A stretch of DNA of 64,000 nucleotides from Lachnospiraceae bacterium (GTDB lineage Bacteria; Bacillota; Clostridia; Lachnospirales; Lachnospiraceae), in the NCBI GenBank assembly GCA_031272985.1, contig JAISSU010000025.1:32785-96784 (forward strand). The letters run 5' to 3'. The notes beneath the pieces are model-generated. The model made no database searches. It saw nothing but the letters and a program-made list of their open reading frames with translations, and was not told the origin of the DNA. The stretch's first letter is position 1. The number at the start of each line of letters is the position of its first letter. A program made the translations under genes and the position numbers. Positions 43,703-52,712 of this stretch are shown in pieces.

Positions 43703-44628
43703 TGAATTTTAGTAAAATATTTAATACATCATTAATATATGCCACATTTCGCTCCGCTACACCTATTATTTACGCGGCTCTCTGTGCCGCCATTACTCAA
43801 CAGGCGGATATACTTAATATCGGCACTGAAGGAATAATGCTTACCGGAGCTTTCGCGGCGGTCACTGTCAGCTATCTGACCGGGAGTTGGATTCTGGGGG
43901 TGCTGACTGCCATGGCTGCGGGTTTTCTTATGTCAATGATTATGGCAGTCGGGCATATCCGTTACAAAGCTGAGATTTGTGCAATTGGTATGGGCATAAA
44001 TATGTTTGCGATTGCGATAACGAAATTTTTGTTAAACAGCGTGCTCGGAAAAAGCGGCACTTTTTCAGAGCCTGAGATTCAGGCCATTCCGCGCGTTTCG
44101 TTACCTTTTTTGACGAAAGTCAAATTCTTGAATGAGTTATTCAATAATTGGTGCATTACCGAATGGTTTGTAATCGTATTAATCATTGCAATCTGGTTCA
44201 TATTTTATAAAACCGTCTGGGGTTTGCGCTTACGAGCGGTCGGACAATTCCCGGCAGCGGCGCAGACTGCGGGCATTAATGTAAATGCGATGAAATATCA
44301 GGCCATTGCTATTTCAGGGCTTATCGGAGGACTTGCGGGAGCGCATTTATCACTCGGTTATAGTAAAATGTTTACTGAAAATATGACCAATGCTAGGGGA
44401 TTTATGGGCGTAGCTGCCATGTACTTCGGAAGCGGACACCCAATCCTTACGGCGGTTGGTTGTCTGGTTTTCGGATTCTCGGATTCCATCGGGGCGCGAC
44501 TGCAGGCTTACGGAGTACCCTCGCAGCTGGTATTATTAATGCCTTATGTGGTCGTTATTGTGACACTTGCGATATCCATGGCATCAAAATTAGCCAGGGA
44601 GAAGAAGCGCAAGAGTTCGCTGGCTTAA
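43702..44628 (+). CDS. Nucleoside ABC transporter permease 2
   Basis: A 308-residue membrane protein of the YufQ/NupQ type, about 8-9 helices; ILNIGTEGIMLTGAF, SGLIGGLAGAHLSLGYS and MGVAAMYFGSGHP are family stretches. It pairs with permease 1 to form the heteromeric pore. Its ATG shares one base with the stop of permease 1 (TAATG). Confidence 0.95.
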   Translation: MNFSKIFNTSLIYATFRSATPIIYAALCAAITQQADILNIGTEGIMLTGAFAAVTVSYLTGSWILGVLTAMAAGFLMSMIMAVGHIRYKAEICAIGMGINMFAIAITKFLLNSVLGKSGTFSEPEIQAIPRVSLPFLTKVKFLNELFNNWCITEWFVIVLIIAIWFIFYKTVWGLRLRAVGQFPAAAQTAGINVNAMKYQAIAISGLIGGLAGAHLSLGYSKMFTENMTNARGFMGVAAMYFGSGHPILTAVGCLVFGFSDSIGARLQAYGVPSQLVLLMPYVVVIVTLAISMASKLAREKKRKSSLA

Positions 44629-44649
44629 AGAAAATATATATTTCTTTCG

Positions 44650-44669
44650 CACGGACCTTTAGGACACGG
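44650..44669. repeat. Solitary repeat end, minus orientation
   Basis: CACGGACCTTTAGGACACGG is the reverse complement of the 20-base end seen at 26088 and 54181 with one difference. It lies between permease 2 and the nucleoside hydrolase. Confidence 0.7.
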
Positions 44670-44686
44670 GCGATAAGGAGCTTAAT

Positions 44687-45628
44687 ATGGTAAAGAAACA
44701 GAAAATAATAATTGATTGTGATCCGGGGCATGATGATGCGATTAATATTATGCTTGCGGGGAGTTCGGATAAATTAGATGTTCTCGGTATTACCGTGGTG
44801 GCAGGGAATCAGACGATTGAAAAAACCGTTAAGAATGCCTTGCGGGTTTGTCAGTATTTGGATTTATCATATCCGGTTTATGCAGGGTGTCCTCAACCTA
44901 TGATTCGTGCGCGACAGATGATAGCTGATGACATTCACGGCGAAACCGGTTTGGATGGCCCTGTATTTCCGGAACTTACGAGAAACGCAGAAGATATTCA
45001 TGCTGTGTTATTTCTGATTGATACCATAATGAAGTCCGAAGGAGATATTATTATCACTCCGACCGGACCTCTTACGAATATTGCCATGGCGATGCGCCTG
45101 GAGCCAAAAATTGTTCCTAAAATAAAACGCATCGTCCTGATGGGCGGCAGTTACCAGATGGGAAATGTTACACCTGCGGCGGAATTTAATATAATTGCGG
45201 ATGCCGACGCTGCGCATGTGGTTTTTTCAAGTGGAGTGCCCTTAACAATGTGTGGCTTAGATGTCACCAGAAAGGTGCTTTGTTTTCCTGAAATCGTCGA
45301 TAGAATGCGAAAAATCGGAAACAAAGCCGCGAGCCTTTTTGCGGATTTAATGACATATTTCAATAAGAGCCAGAAAGAAGTCTTTGGCTGGGATGGCGGT
45401 CCTCTGCACGATCCGGTCACTGTTGCATCGATATTGGAACCCGAGTTATTGAAAATAAAGCCGATGTATACGGAGATTGACATTAGGGGCTTAGGAAGCT
45501 ACGGGCGCACGAATTGTGATTATTTCGGATATAGCAAAAGGACGCCGAACGTGGATGTTGCGATAGATATTGATGTCGAAAAATTCTGGGATACGATTGG
45601 GGCGGGAATCAAGGCATATTCGGCGTAA
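44687..45628 (+). CDS. Inosine-uridine-preferring nucleoside hydrolase
   Basis: Cleaves ribonucleosides to base and ribose. 313 residues of the IUNH family: the calcium site DCDPGHDDA near the N-terminus (D-x-D-x-x-x-D-D), AGCPQPMI, TPTGPLTNIA, MGGSYQMGNVTPAAEFNI (quoted in part) and the final GPLHDPV block with the catalytic Asp. AAGGAG precedes the ATG. Placed directly after the nucleoside importer and upstream of ribokinase, it gives a clear path: import nucleoside, release ribose, phosphorylate ribose. Confidence 0.95.
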   Translation: MVKKQKIIIDCDPGHDDAINIMLAGSSDKLDVLGITVVAGNQTIEKTVKNALRVCQYLDLSYPVYAGCPQPMIRARQMIADDIHGETGLDGPVFPELTRNAEDIHAVLFLIDTIMKSEGDIIITPTGPLTNIAMAMRLEPKIVPKIKRIVLMGGSYQMGNVTPAAEFNIIADADAAHVVFSSGVPLTMCGLDVTRKVLCFPEIVDRMRKIGNKAASLFADLMTYFNKSQKEVFGWDGGPLHDPVTVASILEPELLKIKPMYTEIDIRGLGSYGRTNCDYFGYSKRTPNVDVAIDIDVEKFWDTIGAGIKAYSA

Positions 45629-45708
45629 TTCGAGATGAGGTAAAATTCTATCAGAAGTTTGTTTGGTATAGAAGAGAATACGATAAAATAACAGGAAGGA
45701 GGCTTGGG

Positions 45709-47031
45709 ATGAGAGATTGCGATGGTATTCTTGCAGCTTTGAAAAAGACGCTTGAAATTCATAAAAATGAATATGTCGCCTATTTGCAGGATATCGTTTC
45801 TATTGACACACAGGATATCGGTCATGGAATCAAAGGCGGCAGAGAAAAAGAGGGTCAGGAATATCTGATAAAGCTGTTTGAGGAAATGTGCGCGGACAAT
45901 ATAACTAAGGACGATATGTCAGAAGAGTTTATTTCCGAAGCTATTGCAAAGCATAGAGAAGGAAATCCCGGGCATGATTATACAGACAGGTTTAATATTT
46001 ATGCGACTTTTAAATCCGTTTTGAGTAATCCCGATAATGCTTCCGATTTTGAGCATTCCCCCAAAACCATCCTCTTTAATGGTCATATTGATACTATGCC
46101 TCCGGGAGATTTAAGCCTTTGGGAAAGCCCGCCGCATAAGCCCGAAATTCGTGACGGACTCCTCTACGGGCTCGGAAGCTGTGATATGAAAGGCGGGCTG
46201 ATGGCAGCGATAATGGCGGTTAAGCTTATTTCTGACGCGAAACTAAAACTTCCTGCCCATGTCATTATTACTTCCGTTTGCGATGAAGAAGGCGGCGGGA
46301 ACGGCTCGATTCGGGCGATAATGCAAGGCTTAAAAGCCGACGGCGTAGTGGTTTGTGAGCCGACTTCAAGAGAATTAATATTGGCTCATATGGGATTTGT
46401 GTTTTTCAAGGTTTCAATAGAGGGACGCTCCAATCATTCGGGAGCAAAATGGCTCGGAGTGAGCGCAATCGAAAAAATGACAGCCTTGATGCAAAGGCTA
46501 AATGACCTTGAACACAGGTGGCTGCTTAAATATAAACATCCTTTACTGCCTGCGCCGAACCTGAACGTGGGCACAATACATGGTGGCAGTGCGGGATCGA
46601 CAGTGGCAGGGGAGTGTGCGATAGAAATCTGTGTCCATTACCTACCACGATTAATGAGCCATGAACAGGTGGTTTCAGAAATAACAGATGAGATTGAGAG
46701 ATTTTCTCGCAGCGATTTATGGCTTAAAGAACATCCGCCGAAAGTGGAGATCTATCAATCCGGCGGCGCTTTCGAAATGCCTGAAGACGAATTTACGAAG
46801 AGCTTTTGTGATGCATATAAAAAGGTCAGAGGCGAAGATGTAAAAATAGCGGGCTCGCCGGCGGGGTGCGACGCCAGATTGTGGCGCAATATTGCCGAAT
46901 GCCCCACCATACAATACGGCCCCGGAAACCTCGAACAATGCCACAGCGTAAATGAATACCTGTCAGTGGACGAATATTTACAAACGATATTAATATATGC
47001 GATGTTAATTCTGGAATTTAATAATCCGTAG
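45709..47031 (+). CDS. M20 family metallohydrolase (ArgE/DapE-like)
   Basis: 440 residues with the M20 zinc-site motifs: FNGHIDTMPPGD (first His and Asp), LGSCDMKGGLMAAI (bridging Asp), CDEEGGGNGSIR (catalytic Glu-Glu), CEPTSRELI and a final GPGNLEQCHSVNEYL His. The dimerisation lid domain is inserted in the middle. Such enzymes hydrolyse N-acyl or N-carbamoyl amino acids, dipeptides or ureides. In this nucleoside cluster an amidohydrolase acting on a purine- or pyrimidine-derived amide is attractive but unproven. AGGAAGGAGG precedes the ATG. The stop TAG is the start of a TAGGGG palindrome. Confidence 0.9.
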   Translation: MRDCDGILAALKKTLEIHKNEYVAYLQDIVSIDTQDIGHGIKGGREKEGQEYLIKLFEEMCADNITKDDMSEEFISEAIAKHREGNPGHDYTDRFNIYATFKSVLSNPDNASDFEHSPKTILFNGHIDTMPPGDLSLWESPPHKPEIRDGLLYGLGSCDMKGGLMAAIMAVKLISDAKLKLPAHVIITSVCDEEGGGNGSIRAIMQGLKADGVVVCEPTSRELILAHMGFVFFKVSIEGRSNHSGAKWLGVSAIEKMTALMQRLNDLEHRWLLKYKHPLLPAPNLNVGTIHGGSAGSTVAGECAIEICVHYLPRLMSHEQVVSEITDEIERFSRSDLWLKEHPPKVEIYQSGGAFEMPEDEFTKSFCDAYKKVRGEDVKIAGSPAGCDARLWRNIAECPTIQYGPGNLEQCHSVNEYLSVDEYLQTILIYAMLILEFNNP

Positions 47032-47053
47032 GGGACGCCGGCCTCGGCGTCCC
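47029..47053. repeat. TAGGGG palindrome supplying the M20 gene stop codon
   Basis: TAG (47029-47031) ends the M20 gene. GGGACGCCG (47032-47040) pairs perfectly with CGGCGTCCC (47045-47053) over a 4-base loop, a very stable hairpin. Confidence 0.75.
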
Positions 47054-47079
47054 ATGATAAACGATAATGCGATGTTGGC

Positions 47080-47095
47080 GTGTGCCCTTGAAGGT
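47080..47095. repeat. Solitary repeat left end
   Basis: GTGTGCCCTTGAAGGT matches the left end of copy B/A. No right end follows. Confidence 0.6.
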
Positions 47096-47122
47096 ATACT
47101 ACAAACCCAGGAGGAATTGATT

Positions 47123-47869
47123 ATGAGCAAAAAAATCTTATTGGCAGGTGAATCATGGATGAGTTACACCACACATGTAAAGGGGTTTGACGCCTTTTAC
47201 ACATCTGTTTATGAAACGGGGGATAAATGGCTGGTCGAGGCTTTAGAAGCCGGGGGTTATGAAGTGAGCGTTATTCCGAATCACCTTGCCTGCGAGAATT
47301 TCCCTTTTACTTTGGAAGAATTAAATGAATATGACGCCATTATGCTTTCGGATATCGGAGCAAACACGTTGTTGATACCGGTTCCGACATTTTCAAAAAG
47401 CTTAAAAATGCCGAATCGTTGCAAATTACTTAAAGAGTATGTCCTTCGTGGCGGCGCATTATTAATGATAGGCGGTTATCTGACCTTTTCGGGAGTGGAT
47501 GCGAAGGGAAAATGGCATGATACGGCCGTTCAGGATATTTTGCCTGTGGAGGTCTTAAGTGTTGATGATAGAATGGAGCACTGCGAGGGTGTAAAACCAT
47601 TGGTAGAAGCGCAGCACCCTGCATTAGCCGGACTTCCAAAAGACTGGCCTGAGATATTAGGTTACAATAAAACGATTGCAAAGCCTGAGGCGACTGTTCC
47701 TGTTACTATAGAAGGTGACCCTTTGGTTGCTTTTGCGCAATATGGTAAGGGAAAGAGCGCCGTATTTACCACGGATTGCGCACCGCACTGGGCACCACCC
47801 GAATTTGTGGAATGGGAATACTACAATAAATTATGGCAAGGTATTCTCGACTGGCTGATTGAAAAATAG
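47123..47869 (+). CDS. GATase1-like protein (putative glutamine amidotransferase family)
   Basis: 248 residues, flavodoxin-like alpha/beta fold of the GATase1_like family (formerly DUF1355, STM3548-like): KILLAGESWMSYTTHVKG, EYDAIMLSDIGANT, LKEYVLRGGALLMIGGY and FTTDCAPHWAPPEF. The nucleophile elbow Cys of true amidotransferases is absent at the expected GGG position (MIGGYLTFSG), so it may be a binding or non-amidotransferase hydrolase. The frame is open from 47054 but the ATG at 47123 follows GGAGG. It lies between two M20 hydrolases in the nucleoside cluster. The function is unknown. Confidence 0.8.
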   Translation: MSKKILLAGESWMSYTTHVKGFDAFYTSVYETGDKWLVEALEAGGYEVSVIPNHLACENFPFTLEELNEYDAIMLSDIGANTLLIPVPTFSKSLKMPNRCKLLKEYVLRGGALLMIGGYLTFSGVDAKGKWHDTAVQDILPVEVLSVDDRMEHCEGVKPLVEAQHPALAGLPKDWPEILGYNKTIAKPEATVPVTIEGDPLVAFAQYGKGKSAVFTTDCAPHWAPPEFVEWEYYNKLWQGILDWLIEK

Positions 47870-47917
47870 TATTGTCGGAGACAAATAAGGAATACGCAAG
47901 GAGCATTGAAAGAGTTT

Positions 47918-49108
47918 ATGAAAGAATTTATCGCCGAGTTTAATAAAGAAGCAGCAATGAATCTGCTTAAGGATATTATCAGCATACCTACGGTGAATGG
48001 GCGCGACAGTGTAAATCCGCTTTCAGAATATTTGCGCGATTACTTTGAAGCTGCCGGCATCACTTCGCAGATTCAGGAAATCGACGAGACGCATTCAAAT
48101 GTCATCGCCTTTATCAAAGGGGTGAATGAAAGTAAAACCGTCATATGGAACGGACATATGGATACTGTCGCCTATGGTGATTTGGCTTCATGGGAGTCTG
48201 ACCCTAAAGTTCCGGTAATTAAGGACGGCAGAATGTATGGGCGCGGCACTTCAGATATGAAAAGCGGACTGGCGGCAATGGTTTTTGCTTTGACAGAAAT
48301 TAATAAGAACAATTTTCGCCCAAAGCATAATATTCAGTTTATTGCCACCTGTGATGAAGAAACGGGGGGCGCGGGCGCAAAAGCGATTATATCCGAAAAA
48401 AAGATGTCGGAATCGGACATGTTATTGATTGGCGAACCGACGGGGCTTTTACTTGGGATTGCTCAAAAGGGCTGTCTTTGGACAAAGATAAGTGTCAGAG
48501 GAAAGACAGGGCATGGGGCATATCCGAAAGAAGGTATTAATGCCATAGAGGCGGCATTTTTCATTGCCAATGGAGTAAAGGAATATGTGAACACTTACAA
48601 ACACGCGATTCTGGGAGAAGCGACGGCGCAGATAACTAAATGCGAAGGAGGAATCCAGGCGAATATGACCCCTGATGAATGCGCTCTGACTATGGATATT
48701 CGCCTTGTACCCGAGTTGAATTATAAAGATATCACAAACGTAATCTTCAATCTTATGAGGGAGTGGAATACAAACAGGAAAAATATGTTAAACGCCAATT
48801 CGGATGATGAGACCGAGGAAGCGCACGTTTATATTGATTTCATCAATAATAAGAGAGCGATTGAAATAAGCACGGAAGCGCAGCTTGCAAAGAGCGTGAT
48901 TGATGCGCTACATAATACAGAAACTCCGATTGATTATACAGGGATTTCATATTTTACCGATGCGGGGGTTTTAGTTGAGGATAAACCAAAGATGCAAGTC
49001 CTGCTTTTCGGACCGGGCGAGGCGGCTTTAGCGCACAAACCGAATGAATACGTCGAAATAGATAAATACTTAAGAGCCATTGAAGTATTTATTGAGGCGG
49101 CTTTATGA
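47918..49108 (+). CDS. M20 family metallohydrolase (ArgE/DapE-like), second
   Basis: About 396 residues; M20 motifs WNGHMDTVAYGD, RGTSDMKSGLAAM, CDEETGGAGAKA, GEPTGLLLGIAQKG and the final His in LAHKPNEYV. It is shorter than the M20 enzyme at 45709 and clearly a different subfamily (DapE/ArgE or YgeY-like). AAGGAG at 47898 is 14 bases before the ATG at 47918; a TTG at 47906 is too close to that site. Its end overlaps the LacI gene by 4 bases, so the two are coupled. Confidence 0.9.
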   Translation: MKEFIAEFNKEAAMNLLKDIISIPTVNGRDSVNPLSEYLRDYFEAAGITSQIQEIDETHSNVIAFIKGVNESKTVIWNGHMDTVAYGDLASWESDPKVPVIKDGRMYGRGTSDMKSGLAAMVFALTEINKNNFRPKHNIQFIATCDEETGGAGAKAIISEKKMSESDMLLIGEPTGLLLGIAQKGCLWTKISVRGKTGHGAYPKEGINAIEAAFFIANGVKEYVNTYKHAILGEATAQITKCEGGIQANMTPDECALTMDIRLVPELNYKDITNVIFNLMREWNTNRKNMLNANSDDETEEAHVYIDFINNKRAIEISTEAQLAKSVIDALHNTETPIDYTGISYFTDAGVLVEDKPKMQVLLFGPGEAALAHKPNEYVEIDKYLRAIEVFIEAAL

Positions 49109-50160
49109 AACGCCCTACGATAAAGGATATTGCTAAAGCCGCGGGAGTATCAATAACTACGGTTTCACTGGTGTTGAACAAAAAAGCTGCGAAAATTCCG
49201 GCTGCCACTAAAAAGCGAATTGAACGGATTGCAAAGGAAGCCGGCTATCGCCCCTATCAAGTCGCAGTCAGTTTGGTTAAAAAAAGGAGTAATACAATCG
49301 GACTGATTATCCCGGACATCGGAAATGTATTTTTCTCGCATATAGCAAAGGGAATCGGGGAGGTATGCTCCGAAGCTGAGAAAACTCTGTTTCTGTGCAA
49401 TACCGGTGACATAAAGGAAAAGGACACCGAGTATATTAAGTTATTAGCTGACAATGGAGTCGAGGGAATTATTTACATTATGTCTCGCGACAATAATGAA
49501 AAATCCGCATCCAAGGCAGTGAAAGCATTGCAAAACAGCAATATTCCATTCATTCTATTGGACAGATTCGTCGAAACCGCGCTCTGCCCTCAGGTTTATC
49601 TGAATCATAGAAAGGGCGGATACATTGCAACTAAACACTTAATTGATCTTAAGCATAAAAAAATAGCCTGTATTACCGGGCCGAAACAAATGCCTTCCTC
49701 GAAGCAGCGGTTTCAGGGATTCATTGATGCTTGTGAGGAAGCAAAAATAGAATATGATGAAAAGTTAATCTACGAAGGTGGATTTACATTGGATAGCGGT
49801 GTCGCGGCAATTGATTATTTTGAAAAAAGAGAATATACGGCGCTATTTGCCTGCAATGATTTATCAGCATTCGGAGCGTGCAAAAGGCTCACGGAATTAG
49901 GAAAGAAAGTACCTGAAGACGTTTCTGTTGTCGGGTATGATGATGTAGTGTATGCATCGCTGATGGCTGTTCCCCTGACGACGGTTCATCAGCCGGTTTA
50001 TGAGATGGGGAAACTCGCGGTTAACAGATTGTTTTCGTTAATGAAAAACTATAACAAGAATAGTGAAAAGACTCATAAGATGGATAATAATACAAAAATG
50101 ACGGATATAATTATTGAACCAAAATTGGTTGTTCGAAAAAGCACAATTGCTTGCGGCTGA
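49105..50160 (+). CDS. LacI family transcriptional regulator
   Basis: 351 residues: LacI helix-turn-helix at the N-terminus (TIKDIAKAAGVSITTVSLVL, hinge helix GYRPYQVAVSLVKK) followed by a periplasmic-binding-protein-like sensor (TIGLIIPDIGNVFFSH, FNHRKGGYIAT-like NHRKGGYIATKHL, ALFACNDLSAFGA, PEDVSVVGYDDV). It probably represses the nucleoside/ribose cluster in which it lies, with a nucleoside, ribose or purine as ligand. It overlaps the M20 gene by 4 bases (ATGA) and precedes ribokinase by 75 bases. Confidence 0.93.
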   Translation: MKRPTIKDIAKAAGVSITTVSLVLNKKAAKIPAATKKRIERIAKEAGYRPYQVAVSLVKKRSNTIGLIIPDIGNVFFSHIAKGIGEVCSEAEKTLFLCNTGDIKEKDTEYIKLLADNGVEGIIYIMSRDNNEKSASKAVKALQNSNIPFILLDRFVETALCPQVYLNHRKGGYIATKHLIDLKHKKIACITGPKQMPSSKQRFQGFIDACEEAKIEYDEKLIYEGGFTLDSGVAAIDYFEKREYTALFACNDLSAFGACKRLTELGKKVPEDVSVVGYDDVVYASLMAVPLTTVHQPVYEMGKLAVNRLFSLMKNYNKNSEKTHKMDNNTKMTDIIIEPKLVVRKSTIACG

Positions 50161-50235
50161 TGACCCAAAACTATTGGACGTTAAGGCGCGCTGGGTATTC
50201 TAAGGCAACAGGTTTAGTAAAGCAGGAGAGATTGT

Positions 50236-51183
50236 ATGAAGATATTGAATTTCGGGTCGTTGAACATTGATTATGTATACAGTGTAGAGCATTTTCTAAG
50301 AGGCGGAGAAACACTTTCGTCAGACAGACTGGATATATTCTGCGGAGGAAAGGGTCTTAATCAAAGCGTGGCTCTGAAAAAGAGCGGCATAGAGGTTTAC
50401 CATGCGGGGGCACTCGGAGAAAGCGACGGTGCATTTCTGCTGGATTTTCTTGATGAAACCGGTGTAAACCTTGAGTTTGTGCGAAAGTTACCTATGAAAT
50501 CGGGTCATGCCATTATTCAAAAGAATCCCGAAGGACAAAACTGCATAATGCTTTACGGGGGTGCGAATCAAAATATTGAGAGATCTCAGGTTGACGCGGT
50601 GCTGGAACATTTTGAAGAGGGCGATTTCATTGTCCTTCAAAATGAAATCAGTGAAATAGGCTATATTATGGAGAAGGCTCATGAAAAAGGGCTTCGCATT
50701 GTGCTTAATCCGTCGCCTATGGATTCAAAGATTTTTACATATCCTCTTGACTATGTAGAATTATTGATTCTAAATGAAATTGAAGCCGGAGATTTACTTA
50801 GTAGTACTATTGAAAATGCAGCGAAGATTGATGCGGAAATCAAACCAAAATCAACGGGTTTGCAAGCGCAAGGGGATGTCTTAATTAAGCAGCTTTCAAG
50901 TAGATTTCGGCACATGAAAATTCTATTGACATTAGGAGATGACGGTTCCATATATAGAGACGCCGATACTATCATAAAACAGGGCATTTACCGGGTGGAC
51001 GTTGTCGACACCACCGCGGCCGGTGACACTTTTACGGGGTTTTTCATCGGAGCCATTGCCGAAGGCAAAAGCGAAAAAGAGGCGCTGGAATTAGCCGCAA
51101 AAGCAGCATCTATTTCCGTTTCCAGACAGGGAGCGGCGCCTTCTATACCCGATAAGAAAGAGGTTTTGAGTTGGGATTTTTAA
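50236..51183 (+). CDS. rbsK: Ribokinase (PfkB family)
   Basis: ATP-dependent phosphorylation of ribose to ribose 5-phosphate, the natural end of the nucleoside-hydrolase pathway encoded upstream. 315 residues: NFGSLNIDYVYSV, FCGGKGLNQSVALKKSG (PfkB signature 1), and VDTTAAGDTFTGFFIGA (signature 2). The catalytic anion-hole motif reads AAGD instead of the common GAGD; Asp is kept, so activity is expected. AGGAGAG precedes the ATG. Other PfkB sugar kinases, such as a nucleoside kinase, are possible. Confidence 0.9.
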   Translation: MKILNFGSLNIDYVYSVEHFLRGGETLSSDRLDIFCGGKGLNQSVALKKSGIEVYHAGALGESDGAFLLDFLDETGVNLEFVRKLPMKSGHAIIQKNPEGQNCIMLYGGANQNIERSQVDAVLEHFEEGDFIVLQNEISEIGYIMEKAHEKGLRIVLNPSPMDSKIFTYPLDYVELLILNEIEAGDLLSSTIENAAKIDAEIKPKSTGLQAQGDVLIKQLSSRFRHMKILLTLGDDGSIYRDADTIIKQGIYRVDVVDTTAAGDTFTGFFIGAIAEGKSEKEALELAAKAASISVSRQGAAPSIPDKKEVLSWDF

Positions 51184-51274
51184 ATTATCTTGTATTCTTT
51201 TAAAGATGTGTTACAATCTTTTGGTAGTCAATGCGGCGAAAAAACTTTTCAAAGTCATTGTAACTTTTGTGGCA

Positions 51275-51299
51275 AGGGGTGTCGGGGATGTCCCTCGGC
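51275..51299. repeat. GGGGTGTC-type short palindrome
   Basis: GGGGTGTCGGGGATGTCCCTC, with GGG/CCC pairing, resembles 12454-12477. It lies 25 bases before trkA. Confidence 0.4.
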
Positions 51300-51323
51300 T
51301 CCAATAGATTTGGAGGAATCGTG

Positions 51324-52703
51324 ATGAAAATCGTAATAATCGGAGACGGAAAGGTAGGACACCGACTCACGACACAGCTTTCGGAGGAAGACTGTGATCT
51401 TACGCTGATCGACAGAAATGATATTAAGCTCAACGACGCATTGAATAAATTCGATATTATCTGCATAACAGGCGACGGAGCCGATGCGGAGATTCAAAAA
51501 CAGGCAAAAGTCGGAGAGGCCGATTTGGTTATAGCCTGCGCTTCCACTGACGAGCTCAATATGCTCTCGTGCTTGATTGCTAAAAAGCTCGGAGCGAAGG
51601 GGACGATTGCCAGGGTCAGGAATCCCGTTTACTTCCGGCAGATTAATTTATTGAAGGATGATTTACACCTTAATATGGTAGTGAATCCTGAATTGACTGC
51701 AGCTCAGGAGATTGAAAAAGTCATCATGATTCCCGAAACGACTAAGGTGGAGACCTTTATGAAGGGGAGGGTTGATCTGGTCGAATTTCCGCTTAAAGAA
51801 GATTGTAAAATTACGGGCTTAACCCTTTCCAAAATATACGAAACTCTAAAAACAAAAATTCTTGTATGTGCGGTTGTCAGAAATGACGAGGTCTTTATAC
51901 CTGATGGTAATTTCGTCCTAAAAGGTGGCGACAAACTGCATATTACAGCACCTCGAAAAGATTTGGAGAAATTTTTCACAGCCATTGGACAGCGCGAACA
52001 AAAAATAAAAAATGTTCTGATATGCGGCGGCGGTCATGTCACTTTTTATCTCACGCGGGCGCTTATCGGAAGCGGACGTAAGGTTAAGATAATCGAAAGA
52101 GATAAGGACAGGAGCGTTTTGCTTGCGGAAGCTTTTCCGGAAGCCGTAGTCATTAGGGGAGATGGCACAGACCACGATCTCTTAATCGAAGAAGGTATTA
52201 AGGATGCCGATGCCCTGGTGGCGCTTACCTCTTTGGATGAGGAAAATATTATACTCTCATTGTTTGCGAAATCATTGAATGTTCCAAAGATAATTGCTAA
52301 GGTTAACGAAGAAAGCCGTTCCAAAATGGTGCAGAATCTGGGGATTGACAGCGCCATCTCCGCGAAATATGCGACGGCTGACCTAATTATCAGCTATGTT
52401 CGTGCCAGACAGAACTCGCTTACCAGCGCGAATGTAGAAACCCTATATCAATTGGTTGGTGGTCAGATAGAGGCTATGGAGTTTATTATACAAGAGGAGA
52501 GCGAGTATACGGGTGTTAAATTAAAAGATCTTAAGATTAAGCCTAATCATTTGGTAGCTTGTATAGGGCGCAAGCATCACATCATCATCCCTGATGGAAA
52601 TGACCACATAGAGCCCGGTGACAGCGTGATTGTCGTCACGAAGGGTAACGGGATGAATGATTTCAGTGATTTGTTCGTACACAAATCAATATTAAGCGCA
52701 TAG
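51324..52703 (+). CDS. trkA: Trk potassium uptake regulatory protein TrkA
   Basis: Cytoplasmic NAD(H)-binding gating subunit of the Trk potassium system. 459 residues, the full double-length form with two RCK units: MKIVIIGDGKVGHRLTTQL and, in the middle, NVLICGGGHVTFYLTRALIG, each followed by a TrkA-C domain. The frame is open from 51267, but the ATG at 51324 follows GGAGG. TrkH begins 9 bases after the stop. Confidence 0.95.
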   Translation: MKIVIIGDGKVGHRLTTQLSEEDCDLTLIDRNDIKLNDALNKFDIICITGDGADAEIQKQAKVGEADLVIACASTDELNMLSCLIAKKLGAKGTIARVRNPVYFRQINLLKDDLHLNMVVNPELTAAQEIEKVIMIPETTKVETFMKGRVDLVEFPLKEDCKITGLTLSKIYETLKTKILVCAVVRNDEVFIPDGNFVLKGGDKLHITAPRKDLEKFFTAIGQREQKIKNVLICGGGHVTFYLTRALIGSGRKVKIIERDKDRSVLLAEAFPEAVVIRGDGTDHDLLIEEGIKDADALVALTSLDEENIILSLFAKSLNVPKIIAKVNEESRSKMVQNLGIDSAISAKYATADLIISYVRARQNSLTSANVETLYQLVGGQIEAMEFIIQEESEYTGVKLKDLKIKPNHLVACIGRKHHIIIPDGNDHIEPGDSVIVVTKGNGMNDFSDLFVHKSILSA

Positions 52704-52712
52704 GAGGCTATT

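Noticed and set aside
47123..47869. True class I glutamine amidotransferase
   Set aside because: The nucleophile-elbow Cys and the catalytic His-Glu pair of that class are not seen, so it is called only GATase1-like.
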